Shown in pieces: positions 55,620 through 64,000 of a stretch of 64,000 nucleotides of DNA. Positions within the stretch are counted from its first letter, which is position 1; every line of letters begins with the position of its first letter. The DNA comes from Bacteroidota bacterium (GTDB lineage: Bacteria > Bacteroidota > Ignavibacteria > UBA10030 > UBA8401), in contig WBUG01000002.1 in assembly GCA_008933835.1 (NCBI GenBank), forward strand, positions 159,363 through 223,362, written 5' to 3'. The position numbers and the translations under genes were made by a program. The notes under the pieces were generated by a model. The model was not told the origin of the DNA, did not search any database, and was given only the letters and a program-made list of their open reading frames with translations.

Positions 55620-55651
55620 TTTGCTAATCATGCGAAGTCCTCGTATATTTG
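55620..55651 (+). promoter_or_regulatory. Promoter of nuoJKLMN
   Basis: Fits two consensus forms at once: TTGCTA-N17-TATATT (55621-55649), and the Bacteroidota form TTTG-N20-TATATTTG (55620-55651, matching TTTG/TAnnTTTG exactly). It is 43 bases upstream of nuoJ. Confidence 0.7.
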
Positions 55652-55694
55652 GGCGTTATTTTCACAATTTACTTCAATCAATCGCCAGTGACCC

Positions 55695-56210
55695 ATGACG
55701 TTTGAACAAGGTGTGTTCTACTTCCTGGCGGCGGTCACCGTCGTTTCGGCAGTGATGATGCTGCTGCAGCGGAATCCGGTCAACAGCGCCCTCTATCTTA
55801 TCCTCAACTTCTTCTGCCTCGGCGGTCTGTACCTGACCCTCAACGCTCAGTTCATCGCCATCGTCCACATCATCGTCTACGCCGGCGCCATCATGGTCCT
55901 TTTCCTGTTCGTGATCATGCTGCTGAACCTGGGGGACGACAAGCGGCTCATCGAGCATCTCGGGCTCCGGATGTACCTCGGCATCGCTTTTTCCGTCGCC
56001 TTGCTGGCGGAACTGCTCTATATCCTCGGATTCTCCGGGCTGGAGTCGGCCGGACCGTTGTCCCCCGCTTCGGTGGAGATGGGGACGGTGGAGTACCTCG
56101 GCAAGATCCTGTTCACGAAGTTCCTCTTCCCGTTCGAGATGACCTCGTTCCTGCTCCTGGCGGCCATCGTCGGAGCGGTGCTTCTGGCGAAGAAGAAATT
56201 GACCGAATGA
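55695..56210 (+). CDS. nuoJ: NADH-quinone oxidoreductase subunit J
   Basis: 171 residues with five membrane helices. Family features are the N-terminal FEQGVFYFLAAVTVVSAVMM, the conserved NPVNSALYLILNFFCLGG and the pi-bulge helix IVHIIVYAGAIMVLFLFVIM. It belongs to the proton-pumping membrane arm of complex I. It opens a five-gene group nuoJ-K-L-M-N that has its own terminator upstream and its own promoter; nuoA-I are not in the window. Confidence 0.95.
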   Translation: MTFEQGVFYFLAAVTVVSAVMMLLQRNPVNSALYLILNFFCLGGLYLTLNAQFIAIVHIIVYAGAIMVLFLFVIMLLNLGDDKRLIEHLGLRMYLGIAFSVALLAELLYILGFSGLESAGPLSPASVEMGTVEYLGKILFTKFLFPFEMTSFLLLAAIVGAVLLAKKKLTE

Positions 56211-56263
56211 GCGGACGGACCTTCGCTCCGCCTCCGAACCACTGACCAACGGTGAACGAACCT

Positions 56264-56566
56264 ATGATCCCCCTGAACCATTACCTGCTCCTCTCGGCGT
56301 TCCTGTTCTCCTGCGGCGTGCTGGGCGTGGCCGTGCGGCGCAACGCCATCGTCGTCTTCATGAGCATCGAGCTGATGCTGAACGCCGTGAACCTCACCCT
56401 CATCGCCTTCTCCTCCTTCCTCGGCGACGCGACGGGGCAGATGCTCGTCTTCTTCGTGATGGTGGTGGCGGCGGCCGAGGCGGCCGTCGGTCTGGCCATC
56501 ATCATCGCCCTCTTCCGCAACAAGCAGACGGTCAACGTCGACGAACTCAATATCCTGAAGTGGTGA
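56264..56566 (+). CDS. nuoK: NADH-quinone oxidoreductase subunit K
   Basis: 100 residues from the ATG at 56264 ([15 protein letters not shown]), the usual NuoK length and start; a GTG 12 bases upstream is the alternative. Three membrane helices carry the functional glutamates in [13 protein letters not shown] and [12 protein letters not shown]. It is part of the antiporter-like proton path of complex I. The stop overlaps the region of the nuoL start. Confidence 0.95.
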   Translation: MIPLNHYLLLSAFLFSCGVLGVAVRRNAIVVFMSIELMLNAVNLTLIAFSSFLGDATGQMLVFFVMVVAAAEAAVGLAIIIALFRNKQTVNVDELNILKW

Positions 56567-56568
56567 CC

Positions 56569-58512
56569 ATGATCGGATACGCACCCTACATCGTCCTTAT
56601 CCCGTTCCTCGGTTTCCTGCTGAACGGACTGCTCGGCCGGAAGTTCAGGAGCGAGACCGCGGTCGGTGCCGTCGGCACCGCGGCGGTCGCCATCCCGTTC
56701 CTCATCGCCGTCGGCATCCTGGTCGAGATGCTCGGACTGCCGGCGGACCAGCGCTCCGTCACCGTGCCGGTCTTCCAGTGGATCGCCGCCGGCTCGTTCT
56801 CGGTGGACGCGGCGTACCAGGTGGACCAGCTCTCCATCGTGATGACGCTCATCGTCACCGGCGTGGGCAGCCTCATCCATCTCTACTCCATCGGCTACAT
56901 GCACGGCGACCCCGGGTTCTGGCGCTTCTTCACCTACCTCAACCTCTTCATCTTCGCGATGCTCAACCTGGTGCTTGCGGACAACTACCTGCTGATGTTC
57001 CTCGGGTGGGAAGGGGTGGGACTCTGTTCGTACCTGCTCATCGGGTTCTGGTACGACCGGAAGTTCGAGAAGGGGACGACCGGCGACGCTGCGAAGAAGG
57101 CGTTCATCGTCAACCGCATCGGCGACTTCGGCTTCCTGCTGGCGATGTTCCTCATCGTCGGGACGTTCGGCTCCCTCAAGTACGAGACCGTCCTCTCGCA
57201 GGCCGGGCTCTTCGAACGGGGGAGCGACATCATCACCTGGATCACATTGCTGATGTTCGTGGGCGCCACGGGAAAGTCGGCGCAGATCCCGCTCTATGTC
57301 TGGCTGCCGGACGCCATGGCGGGTCCGACCCCGGTCTCGGCCCTCATCCATGCGGCGACGATGGTCACCGCGGGCATCTACATGGTGGCGCGAAGTTCGG
57401 TCCTCTTCGCGCTCGCTCCCGCGACGATGGAGGTGGTGGCGGTGATCGGTCTGGCGACGGCGTTCTTCGCCGGCACCATCGGCATCGTGCAGAACGACAT
57501 CAAGAAGGTGCTGGCGTACTCCACGGTGAGCCAGCTCGGGTACATGTTCCTCGCCTGCGGCGTGGGGGCGTTCACCGCCGGTCTGTTCCATGTGATGACG
57601 CACGCGTTCTTCAAAGCGCTCCTCTTCCTCGGCTCCGGCGCGGTCATCCACGCCATGCACGAAGAGCAGGACATCCAGAAGATGGGGGGACTGAAGAAGT
57701 ACATGCCGGGGACGTACAAGACCTTCGTGGTCGGGGCGCTGGCCATCGCCGGGTTCCCGCTCCTCTCCGGTTTCTTCTCGAAGGATGAGATCCTCTGGAA
57801 GAGCTTCGCGGACGGCGCGCCGTGGATGTGGTTCGTCGCGGCCGCGGCCGCCGGCGTCACCGCCTTCTATATGTTCCGGCTCGTCACGCTCACCTTCGAA
57901 GGGAAGGAGCGGTTCGACCATCATCACGTCCATCCGCACGAGGCGCCGAAGACGATGCTGTATCCCCTCATCGTGCTGGCGGTCCTCTCCGTGATCGGCG
58001 GATTCATCGGCGTCCCGCACGTGCTCGGCGGCGCCGTCGGTGTGCACAACTACTTCGAGGAGTTCCTCGCGCCGGTCTTCGCGCCGGCCAACGCCGCGCT
58101 CAACCTGCCGTACCATGACGATACCGCGCTCGAGCTCGGCCTGATGGCGGTCTCGGTGGCGGTGGGACTGGCGGGGATCTGGTTCGGCCGGTACGTCTAT
58201 CTGACGAAGCCCTCCATCGCCGCGGACGCCGCGGCGCGCTTCGGCGGGCTGCACCGTCTGCTCTGGAACAAGTACTTCGTGGACGAGGCGTACGACGCCG
58301 CCGTGGTCGAACCGGTGCGGAAGACCTCGGAGCGGTTCCTGTGGAAGGTCGTGGACGTGCGCATCATCGACGACGCGCTCAACGGCACGGCGCGCATCGT
58401 GGAGATGACGGCGAACATCCTCCGCCGCATCCAGACCGGCGTGGTGCAGAGCTACGCCGTGGTCTTCATCGCCGGCATCCTCTTCGTGCTCGGGTACCTG
58501 ATCGGCCGGTGA
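56569..58512 (+). CDS. nuoL: NADH-quinone oxidoreductase subunit L
   Basis: 647 residues from the ATG at 56569; in-frame GTG codons at 56560 and 56563 overlap the nuoK stop and are possible. About sixteen membrane helices, with FLGWEGVGLCSYLLIGFWY (catalytic Glu), PLYVWLPDAMAGPTPVSALI and HAATMVTAGIYM, and the C-terminal lateral helix anchored by VYLTKPS-like RYVYLTKPSI. It is the distal antiporter-like subunit of complex I. Confidence 0.96.
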   Translation: MIGYAPYIVLIPFLGFLLNGLLGRKFRSETAVGAVGTAAVAIPFLIAVGILVEMLGLPADQRSVTVPVFQWIAAGSFSVDAAYQVDQLSIVMTLIVTGVGSLIHLYSIGYMHGDPGFWRFFTYLNLFIFAMLNLVLADNYLLMFLGWEGVGLCSYLLIGFWYDRKFEKGTTGDAAKKAFIVNRIGDFGFLLAMFLIVGTFGSLKYETVLSQAGLFERGSDIITWITLLMFVGATGKSAQIPLYVWLPDAMAGPTPVSALIHAATMVTAGIYMVARSSVLFALAPATMEVVAVIGLATAFFAGTIGIVQNDIKKVLAYSTVSQLGYMFLACGVGAFTAGLFHVMTHAFFKALLFLGSGAVIHAMHEEQDIQKMGGLKKYMPGTYKTFVVGALAIAGFPLLSGFFSKDEILWKSFADGAPWMWFVAAAAAGVTAFYMFRLVTLTFEGKERFDHHHVHPHEAPKTMLYPLIVLAVLSVIGGFIGVPHVLGGAVGVHNYFEEFLAPVFAPANAALNLPYHDDTALELGLMAVSVAVGLAGIWFGRYVYLTKPSIAADAAARFGGLHRLLWNKYFVDEAYDAAVVEPVRKTSERFLWKVVDVRIIDDALNGTARIVEMTANILRRIQTGVVQSYAVVFIAGILFVLGYLIGR

Positions 58513-58549
58513 CCGGACGACATTCACTCACCCTTATCGAACCGTCGCA

Positions 58550-60091
58550 ATGCAGAACATCCTGACGTATACGCTCTTCTCGCCGCTGCTGGGCATCGCC
58601 GTGCTGCTCTTCATCGGCCGCGCGAAGCAGACGCTCATCAAGTCCGTCGGCATCGGCGCGTCGCTCCTCACGTTCGCCCTCTCCCTGCTGCTCTACGCGT
58701 CGTTCGACGCCGGCACCGCCGCGATGCAGATGACCGAACGCGCAGTGTGGATCGCCGGACTGGACATCTCGTACATCGTGGGGGTGGACGGGCTCTCGGT
58801 GCTCCTCATCCTGCTGACCGCGTTCCTCACCCCGATCGCGCTCATCGCCTCGTGGAGTTCCATCACCGACCGGCTGAAGGAGTACGTGTCGTTCATGCTG
58901 CTGCTGGAGGTGGGGATGCTCGGCGTGTTCATGGCGGGGGACCTCTTCCTCTTCTACGTGTTCTGGGAGGCGATGCTCATCCCGATGTACTTCATCATCG
59001 GCATCTGGGGAGGCAAGGAGCGCATCTACGCCGCGGTGAAGTTCTTCCTCTATACCATGGCCGGTTCGCTGCTGATGCTCATCGCCATCCTCTGGCTCGG
59101 ATATTACGCCTCGACGCTGCCCGGCGGACAGTTCACCACCGACCTGGCGAAGCTGAGCGCCGTCGCTCCCGGCATCCCGCTGACGCTCCAGTCGTGGATG
59201 TTCGCCGCGTTCGCCCTGTCGTTCGCCATCAAGGTCCCGCTCTTCCCGCTGCACACCTGGCTGCCGGACGCGCACGTGCAGGCGCCCACCGCCGGCTCCG
59301 TCATCCTGGCGGGCGTGCTGCTGAAGATGGGGACGTACGGTCTGCTCCGGTTCTGTCTCCCGCTGTTCCCGCAGGCGTCGTTCGCCTTCACGCCGCTGAT
59401 GTCCGTGCTCGCCGTCGTCGGCATCGTCTACGGCGCGCTGGTGGCGATGGTGCAGACGGACGTGAAGAAGCTCGTCGCCTACTCCTCCGTGAGCCACCTC
59501 GGTTTCGTGGTGCTCGGCATCTTCTCCATGACGGAGGAGGGGATCCAGGGCGCGGTGCTGCAGATGATCAACCACGGCCTCTCCACCGGCGCGCTCTTCC
59601 TCCTCGTCGGCATGATCTACGACCGCCGGCATACGCGCGAGATCTCGCAGTTCGGCGGACTGGCGAAGGTGATGCCGGTGTTCAGCACCATGTTCCTCAT
59701 CGTGACCCTCTCGTCCATCGGACTCCCCGGACTGAACGGGTTCGTCGGCGAGTTCCTCATCCTGCTCGGCTCGTTCAATTCGATGTTCCTCGGCACGCCG
59801 GTCTACGCCGCCGTCGCCGCCACCGGCGTCATCTTCTCGGCAGTGTACATGCTCTGGATGGTGCAGCGGGTCTTCTTCGGCGCCGTGACGCACGACGAGA
59901 ACCGTTCGCTGACGGACCTGACGAAGCGGGAGATCGGACTGCTGCTGCCGGTGTTGCTCTTCATCGTGTGGATCGGCGTCGCGCCGTCCGCTTTCCTGAA
60001 ACCGTCCGCCGCCGCGACGAAACAGATCGTGACCCAGATGCACCAGGCGAAGACCGGAACCGCGGTGCCGGCCGGCACGACCGCCCAATAA
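58550..60091 (+). CDS. nuoM: NADH-quinone oxidoreductase subunit M
   Basis: 513 residues, about fourteen membrane helices. Diagnostic stretches are FYVFWEAMLIPMYFIIGIWG (catalytic Glu), VPLFPLHTWLPDAHVQAPT and KKLVAYSSVSHLGFVVLG. It is the second antiporter-like subunit of complex I. It starts 37 bases after nuoL. Confidence 0.96.
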   Translation: MQNILTYTLFSPLLGIAVLLFIGRAKQTLIKSVGIGASLLTFALSLLLYASFDAGTAAMQMTERAVWIAGLDISYIVGVDGLSVLLILLTAFLTPIALIASWSSITDRLKEYVSFMLLLEVGMLGVFMAGDLFLFYVFWEAMLIPMYFIIGIWGGKERIYAAVKFFLYTMAGSLLMLIAILWLGYYASTLPGGQFTTDLAKLSAVAPGIPLTLQSWMFAAFALSFAIKVPLFPLHTWLPDAHVQAPTAGSVILAGVLLKMGTYGLLRFCLPLFPQASFAFTPLMSVLAVVGIVYGALVAMVQTDVKKLVAYSSVSHLGFVVLGIFSMTEEGIQGAVLQMINHGLSTGALFLLVGMIYDRRHTREISQFGGLAKVMPVFSTMFLIVTLSSIGLPGLNGFVGEFLILLGSFNSMFLGTPVYAAVAATGVIFSAVYMLWMVQRVFFGAVTHDENRSLTDLTKREIGLLLPVLLFIVWIGVAPSAFLKPSAAATKQIVTQMHQAKTGTAVPAGTTAQ

Positions 60092-60109
60092 GGAACCAGG
60101 ACAGACCCT

Positions 60110-61534
60110 ATGGACTTCATCCCCCTTTCGGACCTCATCGGCGGCGCTGCCATCCTTGCGGTGGGCCTCTTTTCGCTCGCCGCGCTGACCATCACCGCCT
60201 TCTTCCCGAAGGCGCGGACGGCGGTCTTCGTCACGGCGCTGCTCGGCGCAGCCGCCGGCATCGTCTTCGCCGGCTATTCGTTCCCGGACAATCAGACCGC
60301 CTTCTCGGACATGCTCCTCGTCGGCGGGTTCGCGAACTTCTACTCCATCCTCTTCCTGGTCATCGCCGTCCTGACGATGGTGCTCTCCGCCCCCTATATG
60401 GAGAAGGAGGGATACCGGCACAGCGAGTTCTACGTGCTCGTCCTCTTCGCGGCCATCGGCATGATGATGATGGGGGCTTCCGGGGACCTCATCACGATGT
60501 TCCTCGGCCTGGAGGTGATGTCCGTGACCTTCTACGTGATGGCGGGACTCTTCCGTGCGAAGCTCACCTCCAACGAATCGTCCCTGAAGTACTTCCTGCT
60601 CGGCGCGTTCGCCACCGGCTTCCTGCTCTACGGCATCGCGCTCATCTACGGCACCACCGGCACTACGAACCTCATCCGTATCGCGGCGCAGTTCCCGCAG
60701 GCGTTCGACCAGCCGCTGCACGTCATCGGCTGGGGACTGCTCCTCATCGGACTGGCCTTCAAGGTCGGGGCGTTCCCGTTCCACATGTGGGTGCCGGACG
60801 TGTACGAAGGGGCACCGACCTCCGTCACCGCCTTCATGTCCACCGGCGGCAAAGCGGCGGCCTTCTCCGCGTTCATCCTCGTCTTCTCCATCCCGATGGC
60901 GATGCACGATCCGCGGATGACCACCGTGCTCGCCGTGCTCGCGGCGGGCTCGATGATCGTGGGGAACTGGTTCGGACTATCACAGACGAACCTGAAGCGG
61001 ATGCTCGCCTACTCCAGCATCGCCCACGCCGGGTACATGCTCATCGGCATCGCTTCGGCGTCGCCGGTGGGTCAGCAGGGCATCACCTTCTACCTCGTCT
61101 CGTACGCCCTCACCAATCTCGGCGCCTTCGGCGTGGTGATGATGCTCGAGACGGAGAAGGGGGAGGGGGTGACGTATGAGGAATACGCCGGACTCGGACG
61201 GCGCAAGCCGGTGCTCGCCGCGCTCCTCTCCATGTTCATGTTCTCGCTCACCGGCATCCCGCCGTTCGCCGGGTTCGTCGGCAAGTACTACCTCTTCGCC
61301 TCGGCGGTGCAGAGCGGACTGACCTGGCTGGCGGTGCTGGGCGTCATCACGAGCCTCATCTCCACCTACTACTATCTCCGCGTGGTCGTCTATATGTACT
61401 TCCGTGACGGCTCGGCGGAGGAACCGTCGCTCCCGGCGTCGTCCCTGGCCGCCGTGGCGCTCTCCGCCGCCGGCATCCTGGTGCTCGGCATCATGCCGTC
61501 GCTCATCTTCGACGTCATCGTGTCGATGTTCTGA
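60110..61534 (+). CDS. nuoN: NADH-quinone oxidoreductase subunit N
   Basis: 474 residues, about fourteen membrane helices. It has FLGLEVMSVTFYVMAGLFR, the antiporter motif FKVGAFPFHMWVPDVYEGAP and KRMLAYSSIAHAGYMLIGIA. It is the third antiporter-like subunit and ends the nuo group, followed by a terminator. Confidence 0.96.
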   Translation: MDFIPLSDLIGGAAILAVGLFSLAALTITAFFPKARTAVFVTALLGAAAGIVFAGYSFPDNQTAFSDMLLVGGFANFYSILFLVIAVLTMVLSAPYMEKEGYRHSEFYVLVLFAAIGMMMMGASGDLITMFLGLEVMSVTFYVMAGLFRAKLTSNESSLKYFLLGAFATGFLLYGIALIYGTTGTTNLIRIAAQFPQAFDQPLHVIGWGLLLIGLAFKVGAFPFHMWVPDVYEGAPTSVTAFMSTGGKAAAFSAFILVFSIPMAMHDPRMTTVLAVLAAGSMIVGNWFGLSQTNLKRMLAYSSIAHAGYMLIGIASASPVGQQGITFYLVSYALTNLGAFGVVMMLETEKGEGVTYEEYAGLGRRKPVLAALLSMFMFSLTGIPPFAGFVGKYYLFASAVQSGLTWLAVLGVITSLISTYYYLRVVVYMYFRDGSAEEPSLPASSLAAVALSAAGILVLGIMPSLIFDVIVSMF

Positions 61535-61552
61535 CGGAACCCCGACCGTACG

Positions 61553-61588
61553 ACCGTCCCTTGCCGGCAGGGCAGGGGACGGTTTTTC
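61553..61588 (+). terminator. Intrinsic terminator after nuoN
   Basis: ACCGTCCC pairs with GGGACGGT (61553-61560 with 61576-61583), and an inner TGCC/GGCA pairing extends the stem. It is followed by TTTTC. The next start codon is only ~19 bases away. Confidence 0.8.
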
Positions 61589-61606
61589 ATTTCAGGACAG
61601 CATGGT

Positions 61607-63130
61607 ATGATCCCCATCCTCACACCGGAACAGATGCAGCGGGCGGACCGGCACGCGATCGGCCGGCTCGGCATCCCGTCGCTGCTGCTGATGGAGAACG
61701 CCGGCTCCGCCGTCGCCGCGGAACTGCTGCGCCGCCGGCGGTTCCGAGGTGTGCGCGTCGCGGTGCTGTGCGGGAAAGGGAACAACGGCGGGGACGGACT
61801 CGTCATCGCCCGGAAACTGAGGGAGGCCGGAGCGGCGGTGACCGTGGTGCTGATCTCGCCGGTGAACGCGTTCTCGGCCGATGCGCTCGCGATGTACCGC
61901 CGGTTGCCGGAACTTCCGGTGGTGCCGCTCCGGCGTTTCCTGTCCGATGGACCGGCACCCTCCGTCATCATCGATGCGATGCTCGGCACCTCGTTCACCG
62001 GCCGGCTCCGCGGCGCGTACCGTGAGGCGGTCGGGCGGTGCAACGCCATGCCCGGATGGAAAGTGGCGGTGGACATCCCCACGGGTCTGAACGGAACGAC
62101 CGGAGAGACCGAGGGTGCGGCGTTCCGCGCGGACCTCACGGTGACCCTGTCGAATCCCAAGTACGGTTTCTATCGTTCCGCCGCACGGGACGTGACCGGC
62201 GACGTGGTCACGGCGGACATCGGCATTCCCGGCGAAAGCATCGAACGGGTCTCGTCCGGTCTCTTCCTCGTCGAAGCGGACGATATCCGTCGGCTGCTTC
62301 CGCGACGCCGGAACGACGCGCATAAAGGGACGGCGGGAAAGGTGTTCGTGCTGGCCGGCTCGCGCGGTATGACCGGTGCGGCGCTCCTCGCGGCGCGAAG
62401 CGCACTGCGGAGCGGGGCCGGTCTGGTGGTGCTCGGCGTTCCGGCGTCCGAACTGCCGTCGGTCGCGCGCCGGACGTTGGAGGCGATGCCGTTCCCTCTT
62501 CCGTCAACGAACCGCGGGGCCGTGTCCATTGAAGCGCTCCCAGCCGTCCGCACCAAACTCTCATGGTGTGACGCCGCCGCGGTCGGATGCGGGCTCTCTG
62601 TCGATCCTGAAACACGCACGGTCGTACGGTCGCTCCTGGGGAAGAGAAAGAAGCCGATGGTGCTGGACGCCGATGCGCTCAACGCCCTCAGCGGACGACC
62701 CTCCCTGTTGCGGGGCGGACGCACGACGGTCATCACCCCGCACGTTGCGGAACTGGCCCGGCTCACCGGAACGCCGGCGGAGGAGATCGAACGGGACCCG
62801 TTCGGGTCCGCCTCGGCGGTCGCCCGGCGGTACGGCGTGACGGTGGTGATGAAAGGTGGGCCGACGGCGGTGGCGGTTCCAGGGGGCAGTGTGTTCGTGA
62901 ATCCGACGGGTAATCCCGGTATGGCCACGGCGGGTAGCGGCGATGTGCTCACCGGCGTCATCGGCGCGCTGCTGGGACAGGGACTCTCCGCCGGCGCGGC
63001 GGCGGTCGCGGGGGTGTATCTGCACGGCGCGGCGGGGGACCGGGCGCGGTCGCGCCGGGGTGTGCACGGTCTCATCGCGTCCGACATCATCGCGGCACTG
63101 CCGGCCGCCATCAAGGAGTTCGACCCGTGA
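61607..63130 (+). CDS. nnrD: Bifunctional NAD(P)HX epimerase / ADP-dependent NAD(P)HX dehydratase
   Basis: 507 residues. The N-terminal YjeF_N epimerase domain (~1-215) has LLMENAGSAVAAELL, LCGKGNNGGDGLVIARKL and VDIPTGLNGTTG. The C-terminal ribokinase-like dehydratase domain (~235-500) has GTAGKVFVLAGSRGMTGAAL, the ADP site and the catalytic TAGSGDVLTGVIGALL. Together they repair hydrated NADH and NADPH. Its position just behind the complex I genes is suggestive but the terminator between them argues for separate expression. Confidence 0.95.
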   Translation: MIPILTPEQMQRADRHAIGRLGIPSLLLMENAGSAVAAELLRRRRFRGVRVAVLCGKGNNGGDGLVIARKLREAGAAVTVVLISPVNAFSADALAMYRRLPELPVVPLRRFLSDGPAPSVIIDAMLGTSFTGRLRGAYREAVGRCNAMPGWKVAVDIPTGLNGTTGETEGAAFRADLTVTLSNPKYGFYRSAARDVTGDVVTADIGIPGESIERVSSGLFLVEADDIRRLLPRRRNDAHKGTAGKVFVLAGSRGMTGAALLAARSALRSGAGLVVLGVPASELPSVARRTLEAMPFPLPSTNRGAVSIEALPAVRTKLSWCDAAAVGCGLSVDPETRTVVRSLLGKRKKPMVLDADALNALSGRPSLLRGGRTTVITPHVAELARLTGTPAEEIERDPFGSASAVARRYGVTVVMKGGPTAVAVPGGSVFVNPTGNPGMATAGSGDVLTGVIGALLGQGLSAGAAAVAGVYLHGAAGDRARSRRGVHGLIASDIIAALPAAIKEFDP

Positions 63131-63525
63131 TCCGATACCGTTTCCATTCCTTCCTACAGTTCCAGCTGCCGTTCCTGGCGTGGTGCATCTTCATCTTCAC
63201 CGTCTCCTCCATCCCGCAGGCGCGCATCCCGAACTTCGTGAACTACACGGACAAGATGGTGCATGCCGGCGTCTTCTTCACCCTCTGCTGGCTCGCCCAC
63301 GTCGCCTTCCGCTTTCAGCCTGCGGCGTTCCTCCGCACGCACGCATTGCTGCTGGCGTGGATCTTCGTCGTGCTGTTCGGCGTCTCGGACGAGTACCATC
63401 AGATGTTCACTCCCGGCCGGACGAGCGAAGTGCTCGACCTTGCGGCGGACGCGGCCGGCGGACTCTTCTACGTCCTCTTCTACCGGCGCTTCCGGTTCTA
63501 CGACCGGTACATCCTCACGCGATGA
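63127..63525 (+). CDS. VanZ-family membrane protein
   Basis: 132 residues, start overlapping the previous stop by ATGA. Four membrane helices and the VanZ hallmarks: FTVSSIPQ near the first helix, DKMVHAGVFFTLCWL, and the FGVSDEYHQMFTPGRTSEVLDLAADAAG region, whose first ~15 residues are the most conserved part of the family. VanZ proteins raise teicoplanin resistance in enterococci; the function of the many chromosomal relatives is unknown. Confidence 0.9.
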   Translation: MIRYRFHSFLQFQLPFLAWCIFIFTVSSIPQARIPNFVNYTDKMVHAGVFFTLCWLAHVAFRFQPAAFLRTHALLLAWIFVVLFGVSDEYHQMFTPGRTSEVLDLAADAAGGLFYVLFYRRFRFYDRYILTR

Positions 63526-64000
63526 CCGCGCTGCTGCACCGGCTCACGGCGCTCCCCACGTTCCGCTCGCTGCGGCACCGCAATTACCGTCTCTTCTTCT
63601 CCGGACAGATCCTTTCGCTCATCGGCACCTGGATGCAGTCCATGGCCCAGTCCTGGCTCGTGTACGAGCTCACCCGTTCGTCCGTCTGGCTCGGCACGGT
63701 CGGTTTTCTGACCTCCATTCCCATCCTCTTCTTCTCCATGGCGGGCGGTACGCTGGCGGACCGGCTGCCGAAGCGCCGTGTGGTGGTGGCGACGCAGACG
63801 CTCTCCATGCTGCAGGCGCTGCTGCTGGCGGCCTCCGTGCTGTTCGGTTTCGCCTCCATCGGCCTGGTGGCGGTGCTCGCCTTCACGCTCGGCGTCATCA
63901 ACGCGTTCGACATCCCCGCGCGGCAGTCGTTCATCGTCGAACTGGTGGGGAAGGAGGACCTGACCAACGCCATCGCGCTGAACTCCGCCACCTTCAACGC
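63522..64000 (+). CDS. MFS exporter (EntS/TMS effector type), 3' end outside window
   Basis: The frame opens with ATG overlapping the VanZ stop and runs off the window after ~159 codons. The start reads MTALLHRLTALPTFRSLRHR, then FFSGQILSLIGTWMQSMAQ and ADRLPKRRVVVATQ, the N-terminal pattern of the EntS-like branch (transmembrane secretion effector, PF05977). These export siderophores or drugs. Substrate cannot be inferred from the visible part. Confidence 0.85.
   Translation, partial: MTALLHRLTALPTFRSLRHRNYRLFFSGQILSLIGTWMQSMAQSWLVYELTRSSVWLGTVGFLTSIPILFFSMAGGTLADRLPKRRVVVATQTLSMLQALLLAASVLFGFASIGLVAVLAFTLGVINAFDIPARQSFIVELVGKEDLTNAIALNSATFN

Noticed and set aside
56281..60907. Two long minus-strand open frames (56281-58527 and 58466-60907) opposite nuoK to nuoN
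   Set aside because: Antisense shadows of the membrane subunits; extremely charged composition that fits no family.

Overview
This is a 64 kb chromosomal window from a GC-rich Gram-negative bacterium. Outer-membrane biology is evident (LpxL-like, LpxH-like and heptosyltransferase-like genes, a secretin, lipoproteins, a VanZ-like protein). Protein features such as short pilins beginning MGQQQ, paired M16 peptidases and SpoIIE-type partner switching, together with AT-rich promoter boxes, fit the Bacteroidota/Chlorobiota (FCB) group, perhaps the Ignavibacteria/Kapabacteria side. That placement is an inference from gene content; no rRNA or tRNA gene was found. Genes are tightly packed, many overlap as ATGA, and no CRISPR array, prophage or transposase was seen.

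Layout. 1-3.1 kb: two multi-pass membrane proteins with C-terminal TPR repeats. 3.2-15.2 kb: a complete type IV pilus/type II secretion-like machine with two tandem small pilins, PilC, PilB, three minor pilin-like proteins, PilT, a PilM-PilN fusion, a PilO-PilP fusion and a secretin interrupted by a one-base frameshift. 15.3-22.1 kb: a 2,279-residue repeat-rich surface lipoprotein whose DNA is much more AT-rich than everything around it, except its last ~0.8 kb. 22.3-26.8 kb, minus strand: an unknown exported protein, class I fumarase, citrate synthase and an alpha/beta hydrolase. 27-31.5 kb: a glycosyltransferase fused to a catalytically dead deacetylase-like domain, TatD, and a HEAT-repeat/cyclophilin fusion. 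31.6-34.8 kb, minus strand: SecD, SecF and a STAS protein. 35-39.6 kb: a partner-switching module (two PP2C phosphatases, a STAS protein, an RsbW-like kinase). 39.6-41.6 kb: LpxL-like acyltransferase and heptosyltransferase. 41.6-46.5 kb, minus strand: NusB, an MFS transporter, LpxH and PBP1A. 46.6-49.7 kb: a chain of ATGA-coupled small genes. 49.8-52.6 kb: a PhoB/PhoR-like two-component system and a radical SAM protein. 52.7-55.5 kb: an active/inactive M16 peptidase pair. 55.7-61.5 kb: nuoJKLMN. 61.6-64 kb: NAD(P)HX repair enzyme, VanZ-like protein and the start of an MFS exporter.

Most unusual points. The pilus locus has five candidate pilins that all begin Met-Gly directly before the hydrophobic helix, with no conventional leader and no Glu5. 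A near-perfect sigma-54 promoter precedes the two pilin genes, while pilC and pilT have separate sigma-70-like promoters. The inner-membrane assembly genes are fused in pairs. The operon ends in a giant Ig-like lipoprotein of mosaic base composition. Across the window, promoters of the form TTGnnn-N17-TAnnTT recur, several ending only about 6 bases before an ATG that lacks a Shine-Dalgarno sequence, which suggests leaderless mRNAs. A TTAACA-type Pho box sits just upstream of the phoB promoter.
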